Both the position numbers and the translations under genes were made by a program. Below, one piece after another: positions 16,545 through 25,451 of a stretch of 38,004 nucleotides of DNA (positions are counted from its first letter, which is position 1; the number at the start of each line of letters is the position of its first letter). The DNA is from an uncultured Saprospiraceae bacterium. Lineage in GTDB: Bacteria; Bacteroidota; Bacteroidia; Chitinophagales; Saprospiraceae. The stretch covers positions 1 through 38,004 of the forward strand of contig CALKJD010000121.1 in assembly GCA_937995755.1 (NCBI GenBank). The letters are read 5' to 3'. The notes beneath the pieces were generated by a model, which was not told where the DNA came from, did not search any database, and saw nothing but the letters and a program-made list of their open reading frames with translations.

Positions 16545-17756
16545 ATGACTAAGACTAAAACAACAGATATCTCTGAATTAGAATTTATAGCCATGATGGC
16601 TTTTCTAATGTCGAATGTCGCATTATCTATTGATGGTATTCTTCCTGGCTTAGCAGATATTGGTGTCGCTCTGAATTATACTAACAGTAACGACTTGCAG
16701 GGAATTATCACTATGATTTTTCTAGGTTTAGGTATTGGTCAATTATTCTTCGGAACCTTGTCAGATAGTCTTGGTAGAAAACCTATCGTATATGCCGGTG
16801 TCATCACCTTTAGTTTAGCTACCATTATAGTGGTCAACGCTACCAGTTTAGAGATGATGTTATTCGGTAGATTTATACAAGGTGTAGGTCTTTCGGCTCC
16901 TAGAAGTGTGAGCGTCTCTATCATCAGAGATCTATACAAAGGAGACAACATGGCTAGAATTATGTCATTCATCACCGTCATATTTATACTTGTCCCTATG
17001 ATCGCGCCTATCCTCGGACAATGGATATTGGATGTATTTTACTGGCAAGCGATATTCTATTTCCAGATGATATTTACTATAGTTACAGTCATTTGGTTTG
17101 CTTTGAGACAACGAGAGACAGTAACTGATGGCAATAGATTAAAGCTTACCAAATCTTTATTTTTAGATGGTGCTAAAGAGTTTTTCAAACATCGAGACAC
17201 TGTGGTGTATACCATTATCTCTGGATTTATGACAGGAAGTTTTATGGTGTATCTAAGTACATCCAAACAGATCTTTCAAGATCAGTATGGCATGGTCAGT
17301 GAATTCGTATATATCTTTGGAGGTATATCATTCTTTCTAGGTTTGGCTACATTTTTTAATGGATCGATAGTCATTCGATACGGTATGAAAAAACTTGCTA
17401 CCATTGCATTATATACATTCACATTCTCCGCCCTATCCTATTGTTTACTGTTTTCTAGTTCTAGTAATCCAAGCATATATATCATAATGGCCTTTATAGC
17501 TACACAGTTTTTGTGTATCGGTTTTATCTTTGGCAATGTTAGAGCATTGGCTATGCAACCTATCGGTCATATCGCAGGCGTGGGAGCATCTTTAAATGGA
17601 TTCATATCTACTATCATGGCAGTACCCATAGCAGTCTACATAGGTCATTTTATAGACACTACGGCCTTACCTTTATTTATTGGATTTCTGTCTTGCGGTT
17701 TGATTTCTATTGCATGCCTGCACCTATTGAAACATTTCAAAAAAGAGGCTACTTAA
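16545..17756 (+). CDS. Bcr/CflA-type multidrug MFS transporter
   Basis: 403 residues with twelve predicted membrane segments and no signal peptide. The first helix contains SNVALSIDGILPGLADIG, the acidic D of helix 1 seen in the Bcr/CflA drug:H+ antiporter branch. MFS motif A is in the loop between helices 2 and 3 (GTLSDSLGRKPIVYAG), and helix 4 to 5 carries RFIQGVGLSAPRSVSVSIIRDLY, another Bcr/CflA signature. It starts 90 bp after the outer-membrane factor of the RND operon, in the same direction, so the two efflux systems may share regulation. Substrate unknown. Confidence 0.9.
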   Translation: MTKTKTTDISELEFIAMMAFLMSNVALSIDGILPGLADIGVALNYTNSNDLQGIITMIFLGLGIGQLFFGTLSDSLGRKPIVYAGVITFSLATIIVVNATSLEMMLFGRFIQGVGLSAPRSVSVSIIRDLYKGDNMARIMSFITVIFILVPMIAPILGQWILDVFYWQAIFYFQMIFTIVTVIWFALRQRETVTDGNRLKLTKSLFLDGAKEFFKHRDTVVYTIISGFMTGSFMVYLSTSKQIFQDQYGMVSEFVYIFGGISFFLGLATFFNGSIVIRYGMKKLATIALYTFTFSALSYCLLFSSSSNPSIYIIMAFIATQFLCIGFIFGNVRALAMQPIGHIAGVGASLNGFISTIMAVPIAVYIGHFIDTTALPLFIGFLSCGLISIACLHLLKHFKKEAT

Positions 17757-17985
17757 CACTATAATTCCAGAAATTACCTACGCCCCAATCTTTCGGTTTA
17801 AAACCACCCTATTATACAGACTTTAAAGTGGATACTTGCAAGGAGTCTGACTTGTCCGTCTACTTCATATTATTTCTTCAAGGCAATAGTTTCTCATTTT
17901 TACAGTCATTGTGCGTATTGTTATATCCAAACAAGTTGATTGCACTTGCATCTTTGTATTGTATTTAATCATCAATCAAATCAAT

Positions 17986-18861
17986 ATGAAATCAATATCC
18001 ATAATCAGTATAATGATAATTACCTCACTAGCAATGAGCCACAATGTAAACGGACAATCAATTACGAATCATAAAAAAGAAGAGACCATGAAAATTTCAA
18101 AAAAAGAACAAGTAGTATCCTTATTAAAGGCAATTGAAACTGGAGCTTCAGAACCAATAGGTTATATCAACGCTGACAACTATGTACAACACAACCTCGG
18201 AGTAGAAGATGGTTTAGCTGGCTTTGGTGCATTACTACAGCAACTCCCTCCTAATTCAGCCAAAGTAAATACAGTTAGAGCATTTGAAGATGGTGATTTT
18301 GTATTCGCACAAACAGATTACAATTTCTTCGGACCCAAAATCGGTATTGACATATTCAGATTTGAAAATGGTAAAATCGTAGAGCACTGGGATAATTTAC
18401 AAGAAAAACCTAATAGCCCTAACCCTAGTGGACGTACGATGATCGATGGCACAACTGAGATCAAGGATCTAGATAAAACAGAAGCTAATAAAACCTTGGT
18501 AGCCAATTTTGTAAATGACATCTTAGTAAATGGCAAAATGGAAAAAATCACCAATTACTTTGACGGTGACAACTACATACAACATAACCCTCAAATAGGT
18601 GATGGTCTTTCTGGTCTTGGAGCAGCATTAGAACACATGGCGTCGATAGGAGTAACTATGAAGTTTGACACGGTACACAAAGTCCTAGGAGAAGGAAACT
18701 TTGTACTTACAATAAGTGAAGGTTCATTTGGCGGAGCACACACTTCATACTATGATCTATTTAGAGTAGAAAATGGAAAAATAGCAGAGCATTGGGATGT
18801 AATGGAAACTATTGCCTCAAAAGAAAGCTGGAAAAATGCTAATGGCAAATTTGGATTCTAA
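17986..18861 (+). CDS. Exported protein with two tandem SnoaL-like domains
   Basis: 291 residues. The ATG at 17986 gives a signal peptide (MKSISIISIMIITSLAMS, then NGQ); an in-frame GTG at 17911 would add 25 residues before it and is less likely. Two copies of an NTF2/SnoaL-like domain follow. Copy 1 has NADNYVQHNLGVEDGLAGFG and ends IFRFENGKIVEHWDNLQ; copy 2 has DGDNYIQHNPQIGDGLSGLG and ends LFRVENGKIAEHWDVME. The Y-(V/I)-Q-H and E-H-W-D motifs line the pocket of this family, usually annotated as predicted SnoaL-like aldol-condensation enzymes. The internal duplication is clear from the sequence. Substrate and role unknown; the gene stands alone with its own terminator. Confidence 0.85.
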   Translation: MKSISIISIMIITSLAMSHNVNGQSITNHKKEETMKISKKEQVVSLLKAIETGASEPIGYINADNYVQHNLGVEDGLAGFGALLQQLPPNSAKVNTVRAFEDGDFVFAQTDYNFFGPKIGIDIFRFENGKIVEHWDNLQEKPNSPNPSGRTMIDGTTEIKDLDKTEANKTLVANFVNDILVNGKMEKITNYFDGDNYIQHNPQIGDGLSGLGAALEHMASIGVTMKFDTVHKVLGEGNFVLTISEGSFGGAHTSYYDLFRVENGKIAEHWDVMETIASKESWKNANGKFGF

Positions 18862-18880
18862 TAAAATATAAAAGGCTATT

Positions 18881-18918
18881 CTAAATCCTCTAATTCACTT
18901 TAGGGGATTTAGTTTTTT
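18881..18918 (+). terminator. Terminator after the SnoaL-like gene
   Basis: A 12-bp stem with one G-T pair (CTAAATCCTCTA 18881-18892 with TAGGGGATTTAG 18901-18912), an 8-nt loop and six Ts. Confidence 0.85.
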
Positions 18919-19152
18919 ATTGATGCATCGACAAGTAATATGGTTTACGACAAGTTCTAGATTTAGTATTGAAAGAAAATAATACATTTCTAAGCAAATA
19001 AGAATATGAAACCAATTGATAGGTTCTATTCAATTACACATCAAACAGATGGAGAATCATCGTCTATAACATAAAAAGTCCTATTAAAAACTTATCGAAG
19101 AGAGATTTATGTAAATTCAAACTTCTAAGTCATTCACTATAATATTATATAG

Positions 19153-20976
19153 ATGTCAGGTAGCATTCTCCTTACAGTAATCGTATTTCTTTTTAGCGCA
19201 ATAGTATGTGTTCCCATAGCTAAACGATTAGGTTTAAGTTCCGTCCTCGGATATCTGATCGCTGGTATTCTTATCGGTCCTTATGTACTTGGAGTAATCG
19301 GTGAAGAAGGAGAAAGCATTATGCACTTTGCAGAGTTCGGAGTGGTCATGATGTTGTTTCTTGTTGGCTTAGAAATAGAGCCTAAGGACTTCTGGAGTAT
19401 GCGAAAAACGATCTTGGGGATGGGTGGCATCCAAGTTTTTGGTACTATGGCACTCACTTTTTTGGTGTTATATCTGCTTGGTGTTAGCTGGATCGTCGCC
19501 ATTGTAGCCGCGATGGCTATTGCTTTATCTTCTACTGCCATAGCCTTACAGTCGATAAAAGAAAAAGGCTTAATGAATACCACTTTTGGTACCTCGTCAT
19601 TTTCCATTCTACTGTTCCAAGATATTATTGTGATTTTTATGTTAGGGGCTTTACCACTTATTTGTTCTTGTGGTGAAGACGCCTATGCTGAAGGACACAC
19701 CGCGACTAACATCCTAGATACTATGCCATTAGGCCTTCAGACGGTAGCTATTATACTTTCAATGATTGCAATTGTAGTTGCCGGTCGCTATATTTTTATT
19801 CCTATCCTTAGGGTAGTTGCCTCTACAGGAGTACGCGAACTACTCGTTGCAGCCTCCTTATTTATTGTTTTTGGATTGGCATATTTAATGGAAATGGTCG
19901 GTTTAAGTCCTGCCCTTGGAGCATTCCTTGGTGGGGTTGTATTGGCTACTAGTGAATATAAACACGAACTTGAAAGTACCATAGATCCATTTAAAGGATT
20001 ACTCCTCGGATTGTTTTTCATGTCAGTCGGTGCCTCTATTAATTTTATTGTAATTGGTGATAATCCGATGATGATTATAGGCTTAGTCATTGGAGTTATT
20101 CTTATAAAAGCCATCGTCTTATACATTGTAGGAGTATTATTCAAATTAAAAATTGATCAGCGATTATTACTCACATTTAGCCTAGCGCAGGTCGGAGAAT
20201 TTGCCTTTGTTTTACTTTCTTTCGCATTCACATTACAGATGATAGACAGCCTACAATTGGATATACTATTAGTAGTGACCGCTTTGACTATGGCATTGTC
20301 CCCAATCTTAGGAATGATCAACGAGCGATTACTCTTACCTAAAATCGGAACAAAAGAATCGGAACAAAAATCTTCAGATACTATAGACAAAAAACATAAA
20401 GTTATTTTGGTCGGCTTTGGTCACTTTGGAAGTACTATAGGTAGATTTCTTCGAGGAAATGGAGTAGAAGCAACCATCCTAGATCAAGATTCAAATAGAG
20501 TAGATTTACTTAGAAAACTTGGGTTTGAAGTTTACTATGGAGACGCCACAAGGATGGACTTATTAGAATCTGCAGGTATAGCAGAAGCAGATATATTGAT
20601 ATGCGCAATTGACAACCCAGATGTAACACTCAACTTAGTAAAAAAGATAAAAGATAAATACCCTCAATTAAAACTAATGGTACGCGCTAACAATAGATAC
20701 GATGCCTATGATTTACTGAACTCTGGAATCAATCATGTCTATCGAGAATCATTAGAGACATCAGTAAAACTTGCGTGCGATGTACTTTGCCATATAGGAT
20801 TTGATACTAGCATAATCAAAAGTCAAGGAGAAAAATTTATCAAAGCTGATGAAGATAGTCTTAGAAGATTATCAAGTAAATCACTGAATGAAGAAGCGTA
20901 CATATTTAAAGCAAGAGAAGAAATTGCGATGCAAGAAGCACTACTAAGTGAAGACCTAAAGAAAAAGCCTAACTAA
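19153..20976 (+). CDS. KefB/KefC-type monovalent cation:proton antiporter (CPA2) with RCK domain
   Basis: 607 residues. The N-terminal about 390 residues contain some twelve membrane segments of the Na+/H+ exchanger fold (LGLSSVLGYLIAGILIGPYVLG at the start; the LSSTAIALQSIKEKG and LSPALGAFLGGVVLATSEY regions are typical of CPA2). A linker leads to a regulatory RCK_N/TrkA-N domain from about residue 414: VILVGFGHFGSTIGRFL is the nucleotide-binding GxGxxG loop, and ATILDQD carries the acidic residue at the end of the second strand. Such proteins exchange K+ or Na+ for protons; in KefC the activity is gated by glutathione adducts. No ancillary KefF/KefG gene is next to it. The C-terminal RCK_C domain is missing; only about 60 residues follow the RCK_N fold. 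Confidence 0.9.
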   Translation: MSGSILLTVIVFLFSAIVCVPIAKRLGLSSVLGYLIAGILIGPYVLGVIGEEGESIMHFAEFGVVMMLFLVGLEIEPKDFWSMRKTILGMGGIQVFGTMALTFLVLYLLGVSWIVAIVAAMAIALSSTAIALQSIKEKGLMNTTFGTSSFSILLFQDIIVIFMLGALPLICSCGEDAYAEGHTATNILDTMPLGLQTVAIILSMIAIVVAGRYIFIPILRVVASTGVRELLVAASLFIVFGLAYLMEMVGLSPALGAFLGGVVLATSEYKHELESTIDPFKGLLLGLFFMSVGASINFIVIGDNPMMIIGLVIGVILIKAIVLYIVGVLFKLKIDQRLLLTFSLAQVGEFAFVLLSFAFTLQMIDSLQLDILLVVTALTMALSPILGMINERLLLPKIGTKESEQKSSDTIDKKHKVILVGFGHFGSTIGRFLRGNGVEATILDQDSNRVDLLRKLGFEVYYGDATRMDLLESAGIAEADILICAIDNPDVTLNLVKKIKDKYPQLKLMVRANNRYDAYDLLNSGINHVYRESLETSVKLACDVLCHIGFDTSIIKSQGEKFIKADEDSLRRLSSKSLNEEAYIFKAREEIAMQEALLSEDLKKKPN

Positions 20977-20986
20977 TAATCCTTTG

Positions 20987-21009
20987 CCCTATTAGTAAAA
21001 TAAATAGGG
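20987..21009 (+). terminator. Weak hairpin after the antiporter gene
   Basis: CCCTATT (20987-20993) pairs with AATAGGG (21003-21009). No T run follows, so termination here is doubtful. Confidence 0.35.
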
Positions 21010-21021
21010 TCTAGATTAAAT

Positions 21022-21057
21022 GAAAAACGCCCAATACACATAGAGTATATTGGACGT
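21022..21057 (-). terminator. Terminator of pckA
   Basis: On the minus strand a stem (CCAATA/TATTGG plus three outer pairs across one mismatch) is followed by TTTTTC at 21027-21022. It is about 80 bp past the pckA stop. Confidence 0.55.
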
Positions 21058-21138
21058 AATATTGATTAAGTAAATCTTAGAACTGATATATCCCTAGCTT
21101 CTTTAACAGATGTAGTGATTATATCGAGTATGATTTTT

Positions 21139-22746
21139 TTATACCATGGCTTTTGGAGCTGCAGCCATTATGGCATCACTCGCTTGCGCTTCATATTTCT
21201 TAAAATTTTTCTGAAATAGATCTGCTAAATGAGCAGCCTTTTCATCATAAGCGACCTTATCAGTCCAAGCTTCTCTTGCGTTAAGAAGGTTTGATGGTAC
21301 ATTTGGACATTCTGTAGGAATCTCTAAACCAAATATATCAGTAGTAGTATATTCTACATCGTCTAACTTACCTTCTAAGGCAGCTGTAATCATAGCTCTA
21401 GTATACTTTAGAGATATTCTATCTGATGTACTAGCTGATCCTCCAGACCATCCTGTATTGATCAACCATACTTTAGTATTATGCTTAGTCATCTTAGCTC
21501 CTAGCATATCAGCATACTCTGTCGGGTGCAATGGTAAAAATGGTGCTCCAAAACAAGCTGAAAAAGTAGCTTGTGGCTCATTGATTCCATCTTCTGTACC
21601 AGCAACTTTTGCTGTATAACCTGAAATAAAATGGTACATCGCTTGTCCTGCAGTAAGTTTACTGATCGGAGGTAACACACCAAATGCATCACATGTAAGA
21701 AAGAATATGTTTTTTGGAATACCACCTTGTGAATCTGGCTTCGCATTAGAAATATGCTCTAATGGATAAGATACTCTTGTATTCTGAGTGATCGATACAT
21801 CATCGAAATTGGGCACGTTAGTCCCTGGTTCAAATCCAATATTTTCTAATATAGCTCCAGGCTTGATAGCGTTGAAAATTTCTGGTTCTTTGGATTCTGA
21901 TAGACCGATACACTTAGCGTAACATCCACCTTCAAAATTGAATACCGCATCATCAGACCATCCGTGCTCATCATCTCCAATAAGCGCTCTTTTAGGATCC
22001 GCGGATAAAGTAGTCTTACCTGTACCAGATAGTCCAAAAAATACTGCTGTATCACCAGATTCGCCTATGTTAGCTGAGCAGTGCATTGGTAATACACCTC
22101 TCTCTTTAGCTAGCAAATAATTAAGTACAGAGAAAATCCCTTTCTTGATTTCTCCTGTGTATCCTGTACCACCTATTATTATAGTCTTAGCTTCAAAATT
22201 AAGAATGGCGAAGTTAGGAGACTTGATACTATCTGCTAATGGGTCAGCTAGATATCCTGGAGCACATAGTATATGCCACTCTGGAGTAAAAACAAGTATT
22301 TCTTCTTCAGATAACCTTCTAAACATGTTGTGAGCAAACTGTGCACTCCAAGGCTTCTCAGCGATGAGTCTTATGTTTAGCTTATAATCTTCATGTGCGC
22401 AAGCATAGGCATCTTTAGCATATACATTTTTATCTGATAGATACTCTAAGATATTAGTCTTGAGGTTATCAAATATCTCTGGCGTCACTGCCTGATTAAT
22501 ATCACCCCAATCTACCGTATTAGCTGTTACGCTATCTTTTACGATATATCTGTCTTTTGGTGATCTTCCTGTAAACCTTCCTGTCTTGATGCAAAGCGCT
22601 CCTGTATTAGAGAGCGTACCTTCATTTTGGTCTAATGCGTCTTGAGTTAAAGTTTGAGGATCGAGGTTCCAGTATACATTCTCACTGGTTTGGAATCCTA
22701 TTTTTGCTAGATCAGCATTAGGATTTCTTATTCCTTTTTGATTCAT
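21139..22746 (-). CDS. pckA: ATP-dependent phosphoenolpyruvate carboxykinase
   Basis: 535 residues, full length. The enzyme converts oxaloacetate and ATP to phosphoenolpyruvate, CO2 and ADP, the entry step of gluconeogenesis in the cytosol. The ATP-type signature is complete: substrate arginine region TGRFTGRSPKDRYIV (residues 56-69), MHCSANIG with the metal-binding histidine (residues 221-228), the kinase-1a loop GLSGTGKT (238-245), the kinase-2 loop IGDDEHGW (256-263), and the C-terminal adenine-site region. It is transcribed alone, with a consensus promoter about 65 bp upstream and a hairpin downstream. Confidence 0.98.
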   Translation of the reverse strand: MNQKGIRNPNADLAKIGFQTSENVYWNLDPQTLTQDALDQNEGTLSNTGALCIKTGRFTGRSPKDRYIVKDSVTANTVDWGDINQAVTPEIFDNLKTNILEYLSDKNVYAKDAYACAHEDYKLNIRLIAEKPWSAQFAHNMFRRLSEEEILVFTPEWHILCAPGYLADPLADSIKSPNFAILNFEAKTIIIGGTGYTGEIKKGIFSVLNYLLAKERGVLPMHCSANIGESGDTAVFFGLSGTGKTTLSADPKRALIGDDEHGWSDDAVFNFEGGCYAKCIGLSESKEPEIFNAIKPGAILENIGFEPGTNVPNFDDVSITQNTRVSYPLEHISNAKPDSQGGIPKNIFFLTCDAFGVLPPISKLTAGQAMYHFISGYTAKVAGTEDGINEPQATFSACFGAPFLPLHPTEYADMLGAKMTKHNTKVWLINTGWSGGSASTSDRISLKYTRAMITAALEGKLDDVEYTTTDIFGLEIPTECPNVPSNLLNAREAWTDKVAYDEKAAHLADLFQKNFKKYEAQASDAIMAAAPKAMV

Positions 22747-22810
22747 TTAGTTTGTCTTTTTTTAGAATTTTCGGTTTACCGTTTGGCTCTATTAACACTA
22801 AAATCTATAG

Positions 22811-22818
22811 CAAAAGTA
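22811..22818 (-). promoter_or_regulatory. -7 box of the pckA promoter
   Basis: On the minus strand TACTTTTG matches TAnnTTTG; upstream at the -33 position is GTTTT rather than TTG. The leader would be about 60 nt. Within it a short inverted repeat CGGT-TT-ACCG (22772-22781) is visible. Confidence 0.55.
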
Positions 22819-22982
22819 TAAAGGAAAATCTATATAAAACGGACTTTGCGCCATTTTGGGCTACGCCTAATCCTCAATAGCATTAGTGTACAAATGACAT
22901 AAAGTGCATCATTACTGACTTCAGATAAATATTGCGAGAGAATATTTTTTTCAGATCTTTTGAAAATAAATTTTGCTGCTTT

Positions 22983-25451
22983 CTATTTCAGCGTATAATT
23001 GATGGAAAGTAGCAGATTTCTACCTGCTCCACTTACGCCACTGGCGAACGGTCTATAATGTGTATCGAGTATGTTTTCGATTCCTAAGCGAGTACTTATC
23101 GCCTCACTAACTTGAATAGCACCATAGAGATTAACTGTAGACCATGCATAGGTACCGTCGATAGTCGCCAACTCTGGATTATCTGTACTATCCCCATATT
23201 CACTCAATGGTTTTTCTGCATTAAATACATACCTGGCTTCTATATCCCAATTGTTATTAATGTATTGTAGTTGTAACTTGCCATAAGTAGGCGGTATATG
23301 CGCTAAGCGCTCTGTATACTCTTCATTATTACCTTGAATTCGACCTTGTATAAGATTGATCGATCCTTTCGCTTTCCAATGCTCAGTCACCTTCCAATCT
23401 GCATTAAATGATGCTCCGATGATTCTTGCTTTTTCCGCATTTACATTAGCCACTACTTTAAGCAACTCTCCTTCATCTTCCAAAAACTCCGTACCATCAG
23501 GCATAGTAAAGTCTTCCCTAACAATTACATCTGATAATGTCGTATAAAATCCTGTAGCACTGATATTTGCTGATCCTAGATTTCTCGAAATCGATAATTC
23601 TGCATTGATAGATTTCTCCGGCGTGACATTTAGATTGGGGACTGACACTTCATCAGCATTGATACGAATCTTTGCTAAATCATCTACGTTAGGTGATCTA
23701 AATGCCGATCCTAACAAGGCTTGAATTGTCCATTTTTTCAATATATCTTGGCGTGCACCGATAGACCATGTTACTGCCTGATTAGTAGTGCTCAGCCCAT
23801 CATAGAACTCTTCTGGCCAAGTAAATGCATCAGCTCTATCATATCTGACGGATATACCATTTGAAGTGTACCTGAGTCCACCAAACAGCTTGGTTCCTAT
23901 ATCATTCTTATAACTACTATAGACGTAAGCGCCTAATGCATCAGTACTACTCGCACCACTTGGATACCTTGTGAATACCGTTTTATCAATTTCGCCGGTA
24001 CTTATATCTTCATCAAAGGCTACAGAATTAACATCATTATGATTATATTCGATACCATAGTTGAGTTCAATCATTTCATACTTATCTAAATATTTGTTCA
24101 TATCTAGAGTCAAAGTATATACATCCACTGTTTCCTCTTGGTGATTTCTAAATATAGATTGAAACCTTCTACTGATTCTATCTTCTCCAATATTTTGGTA
24201 CGCAACTATAGCTTTAGCTTTATCAAAAAATAGATTCGGTGATTTCCATCTTGCCTGTAATGTACTTAGGAATCTATTTTGAGGTCCATAATTCCATTCT
24301 GCGTATCTTGGAAGACCACCATCTATAAGTTCTGTTAGTGCATCATACCTTGGCACATCACTACTAGTAGAGTATTGAAAATTGGCCATTAGATCAAGCT
24401 TATCATTTACATCGTAGACTAACTTCTGAGTGATATCGTATTGCTGATATCCAGTTCCTATCTGAAGTTTTGGTTCCTCATTTACTATTTGTTGATCTTC
24501 ACCATTTATGGTTTCCACATACCACTGACGTTCACCAAATTCTGGATATTCATCTGGTCTATTACTTCCTGATTTCAGATCACCAAAATCATTATATGTG
24601 ACACTTGTTAATGATCCCCATTTGCGGCCTCCAAGATTAAAATCAAGATGCACACCTTTCTTATTATTAGCGCTAGCATAAGACACTCCAGCATTCGCTA
24701 AAAATCGTATCCCACCATCCTTATCAAAGCTTCTAACTGGATCTTTACTACGGAAATGCACTACCCCACCGAGAGCATCGCTACCGTACATAAGTGATCC
24801 TGGACCATAGATGACTTCTATCCCTTGCAGCATTGAGTTATCTACTGTAATTGCGTTTTGCAAATGACCACTTCTATAGATAGCATTATTCATACGTACC
24901 CCATCAAGTACTAAGAGTACCTTATTGGCTTCGAACCCTCTAATAACTGGAGAACCGCCACCTGCTTGACTTTTTTGAATGAAGATATCTGCATTCTGTC
25001 CTAGCGCATCTGCACTGTTAGACGATTGTACTTTGAGTATATCCGCTTGAGAGATTGTTTCTACTCGATGAATCATATCCGTTGCCAACTGATCCGTACG
25101 ACCTACGATCATTACTTCATCGAGATGTATACCTTTAGATAGTTTGACATATTGATACATTCCTGATATTTCACTCTTGGTGAAGGATACGTTTTCATAT
25201 CCTACATATTTAAAAGTGAATTTTTCATCATCCTTGGCTTCTGCGGGTATCAACCATATACCATCGATATCAGATACGCCTGTAAACGTATAATCTTCGT
25301 TGTAAATCTGTACGCCTACCAATGGTTCCATCTCTTGATCTACCACAGTAACTTGCATTGCATTCTGTGCTGATAAGGAAAAGTATATTGTTGTGAGCAA
25401 GATTGTACTAAGTAGTCTGTGGGAGCTTAATTGTAAATGTAGTACCTTCAT
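22983..25451 (-). CDS. TonB-dependent outer-membrane receptor (haem/siderophore type)
   Basis: 822 residues. The ATG at 25451 was chosen because it begins a proper signal peptide (MKVLHLQLSSHRLLSTILL... ending LSAQ); longer in-frame starts only read through the kinase gene in another frame. Domain order: signal, carboxypeptidase-like regulatory domain (about residues 33-105, VVDQEMEPLVGVQIYN), TonB-box-like LDEVMIVG, plug (about 115-240 with GSPVIRGFEANKVLLVLDGVR and IEVIYGPGSLMYGSDALGG), and a beta barrel to the end (LLLSINYTLK). The plug sequence resembles the haem/haemoglobin receptor group. It overlaps the histidine kinase gene by 44 bp. Import of a large iron-containing ligand is likely; the ligand cannot be fixed. 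Confidence 0.9.
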   Translation of the reverse strand: MKVLHLQLSSHRLLSTILLTTIYFSLSAQNAMQVTVVDQEMEPLVGVQIYNEDYTFTGVSDIDGIWLIPAEAKDDEKFTFKYVGYENVSFTKSEISGMYQYVKLSKGIHLDEVMIVGRTDQLATDMIHRVETISQADILKVQSSNSADALGQNADIFIQKSQAGGGSPVIRGFEANKVLLVLDGVRMNNAIYRSGHLQNAITVDNSMLQGIEVIYGPGSLMYGSDALGGVVHFRSKDPVRSFDKDGGIRFLANAGVSYASANNKKGVHLDFNLGGRKWGSLTSVTYNDFGDLKSGSNRPDEYPEFGERQWYVETINGEDQQIVNEEPKLQIGTGYQQYDITQKLVYDVNDKLDLMANFQYSTSSDVPRYDALTELIDGGLPRYAEWNYGPQNRFLSTLQARWKSPNLFFDKAKAIVAYQNIGEDRISRRFQSIFRNHQEETVDVYTLTLDMNKYLDKYEMIELNYGIEYNHNDVNSVAFDEDISTGEIDKTVFTRYPSGASSTDALGAYVYSSYKNDIGTKLFGGLRYTSNGISVRYDRADAFTWPEEFYDGLSTTNQAVTWSIGARQDILKKWTIQALLGSAFRSPNVDDLAKIRINADEVSVPNLNVTPEKSINAELSISRNLGSANISATGFYTTLSDVIVREDFTMPDGTEFLEDEGELLKVVANVNAEKARIIGASFNADWKVTEHWKAKGSINLIQGRIQGNNEEYTERLAHIPPTYGKLQLQYINNNWDIEARYVFNAEKPLSEYGDSTDNPELATIDGTYAWSTVNLYGAIQVSEAISTRLGIENILDTHYRPFASGVSGAGRNLLLSINYTLK

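Noticed and set aside
22927..22947. AAATATT...AATATTT hairpin with T run as terminator
   Set aside because: It is A+T only and its T run is on the plus strand, where no gene ends; the receptor gene ends on the minus strand.
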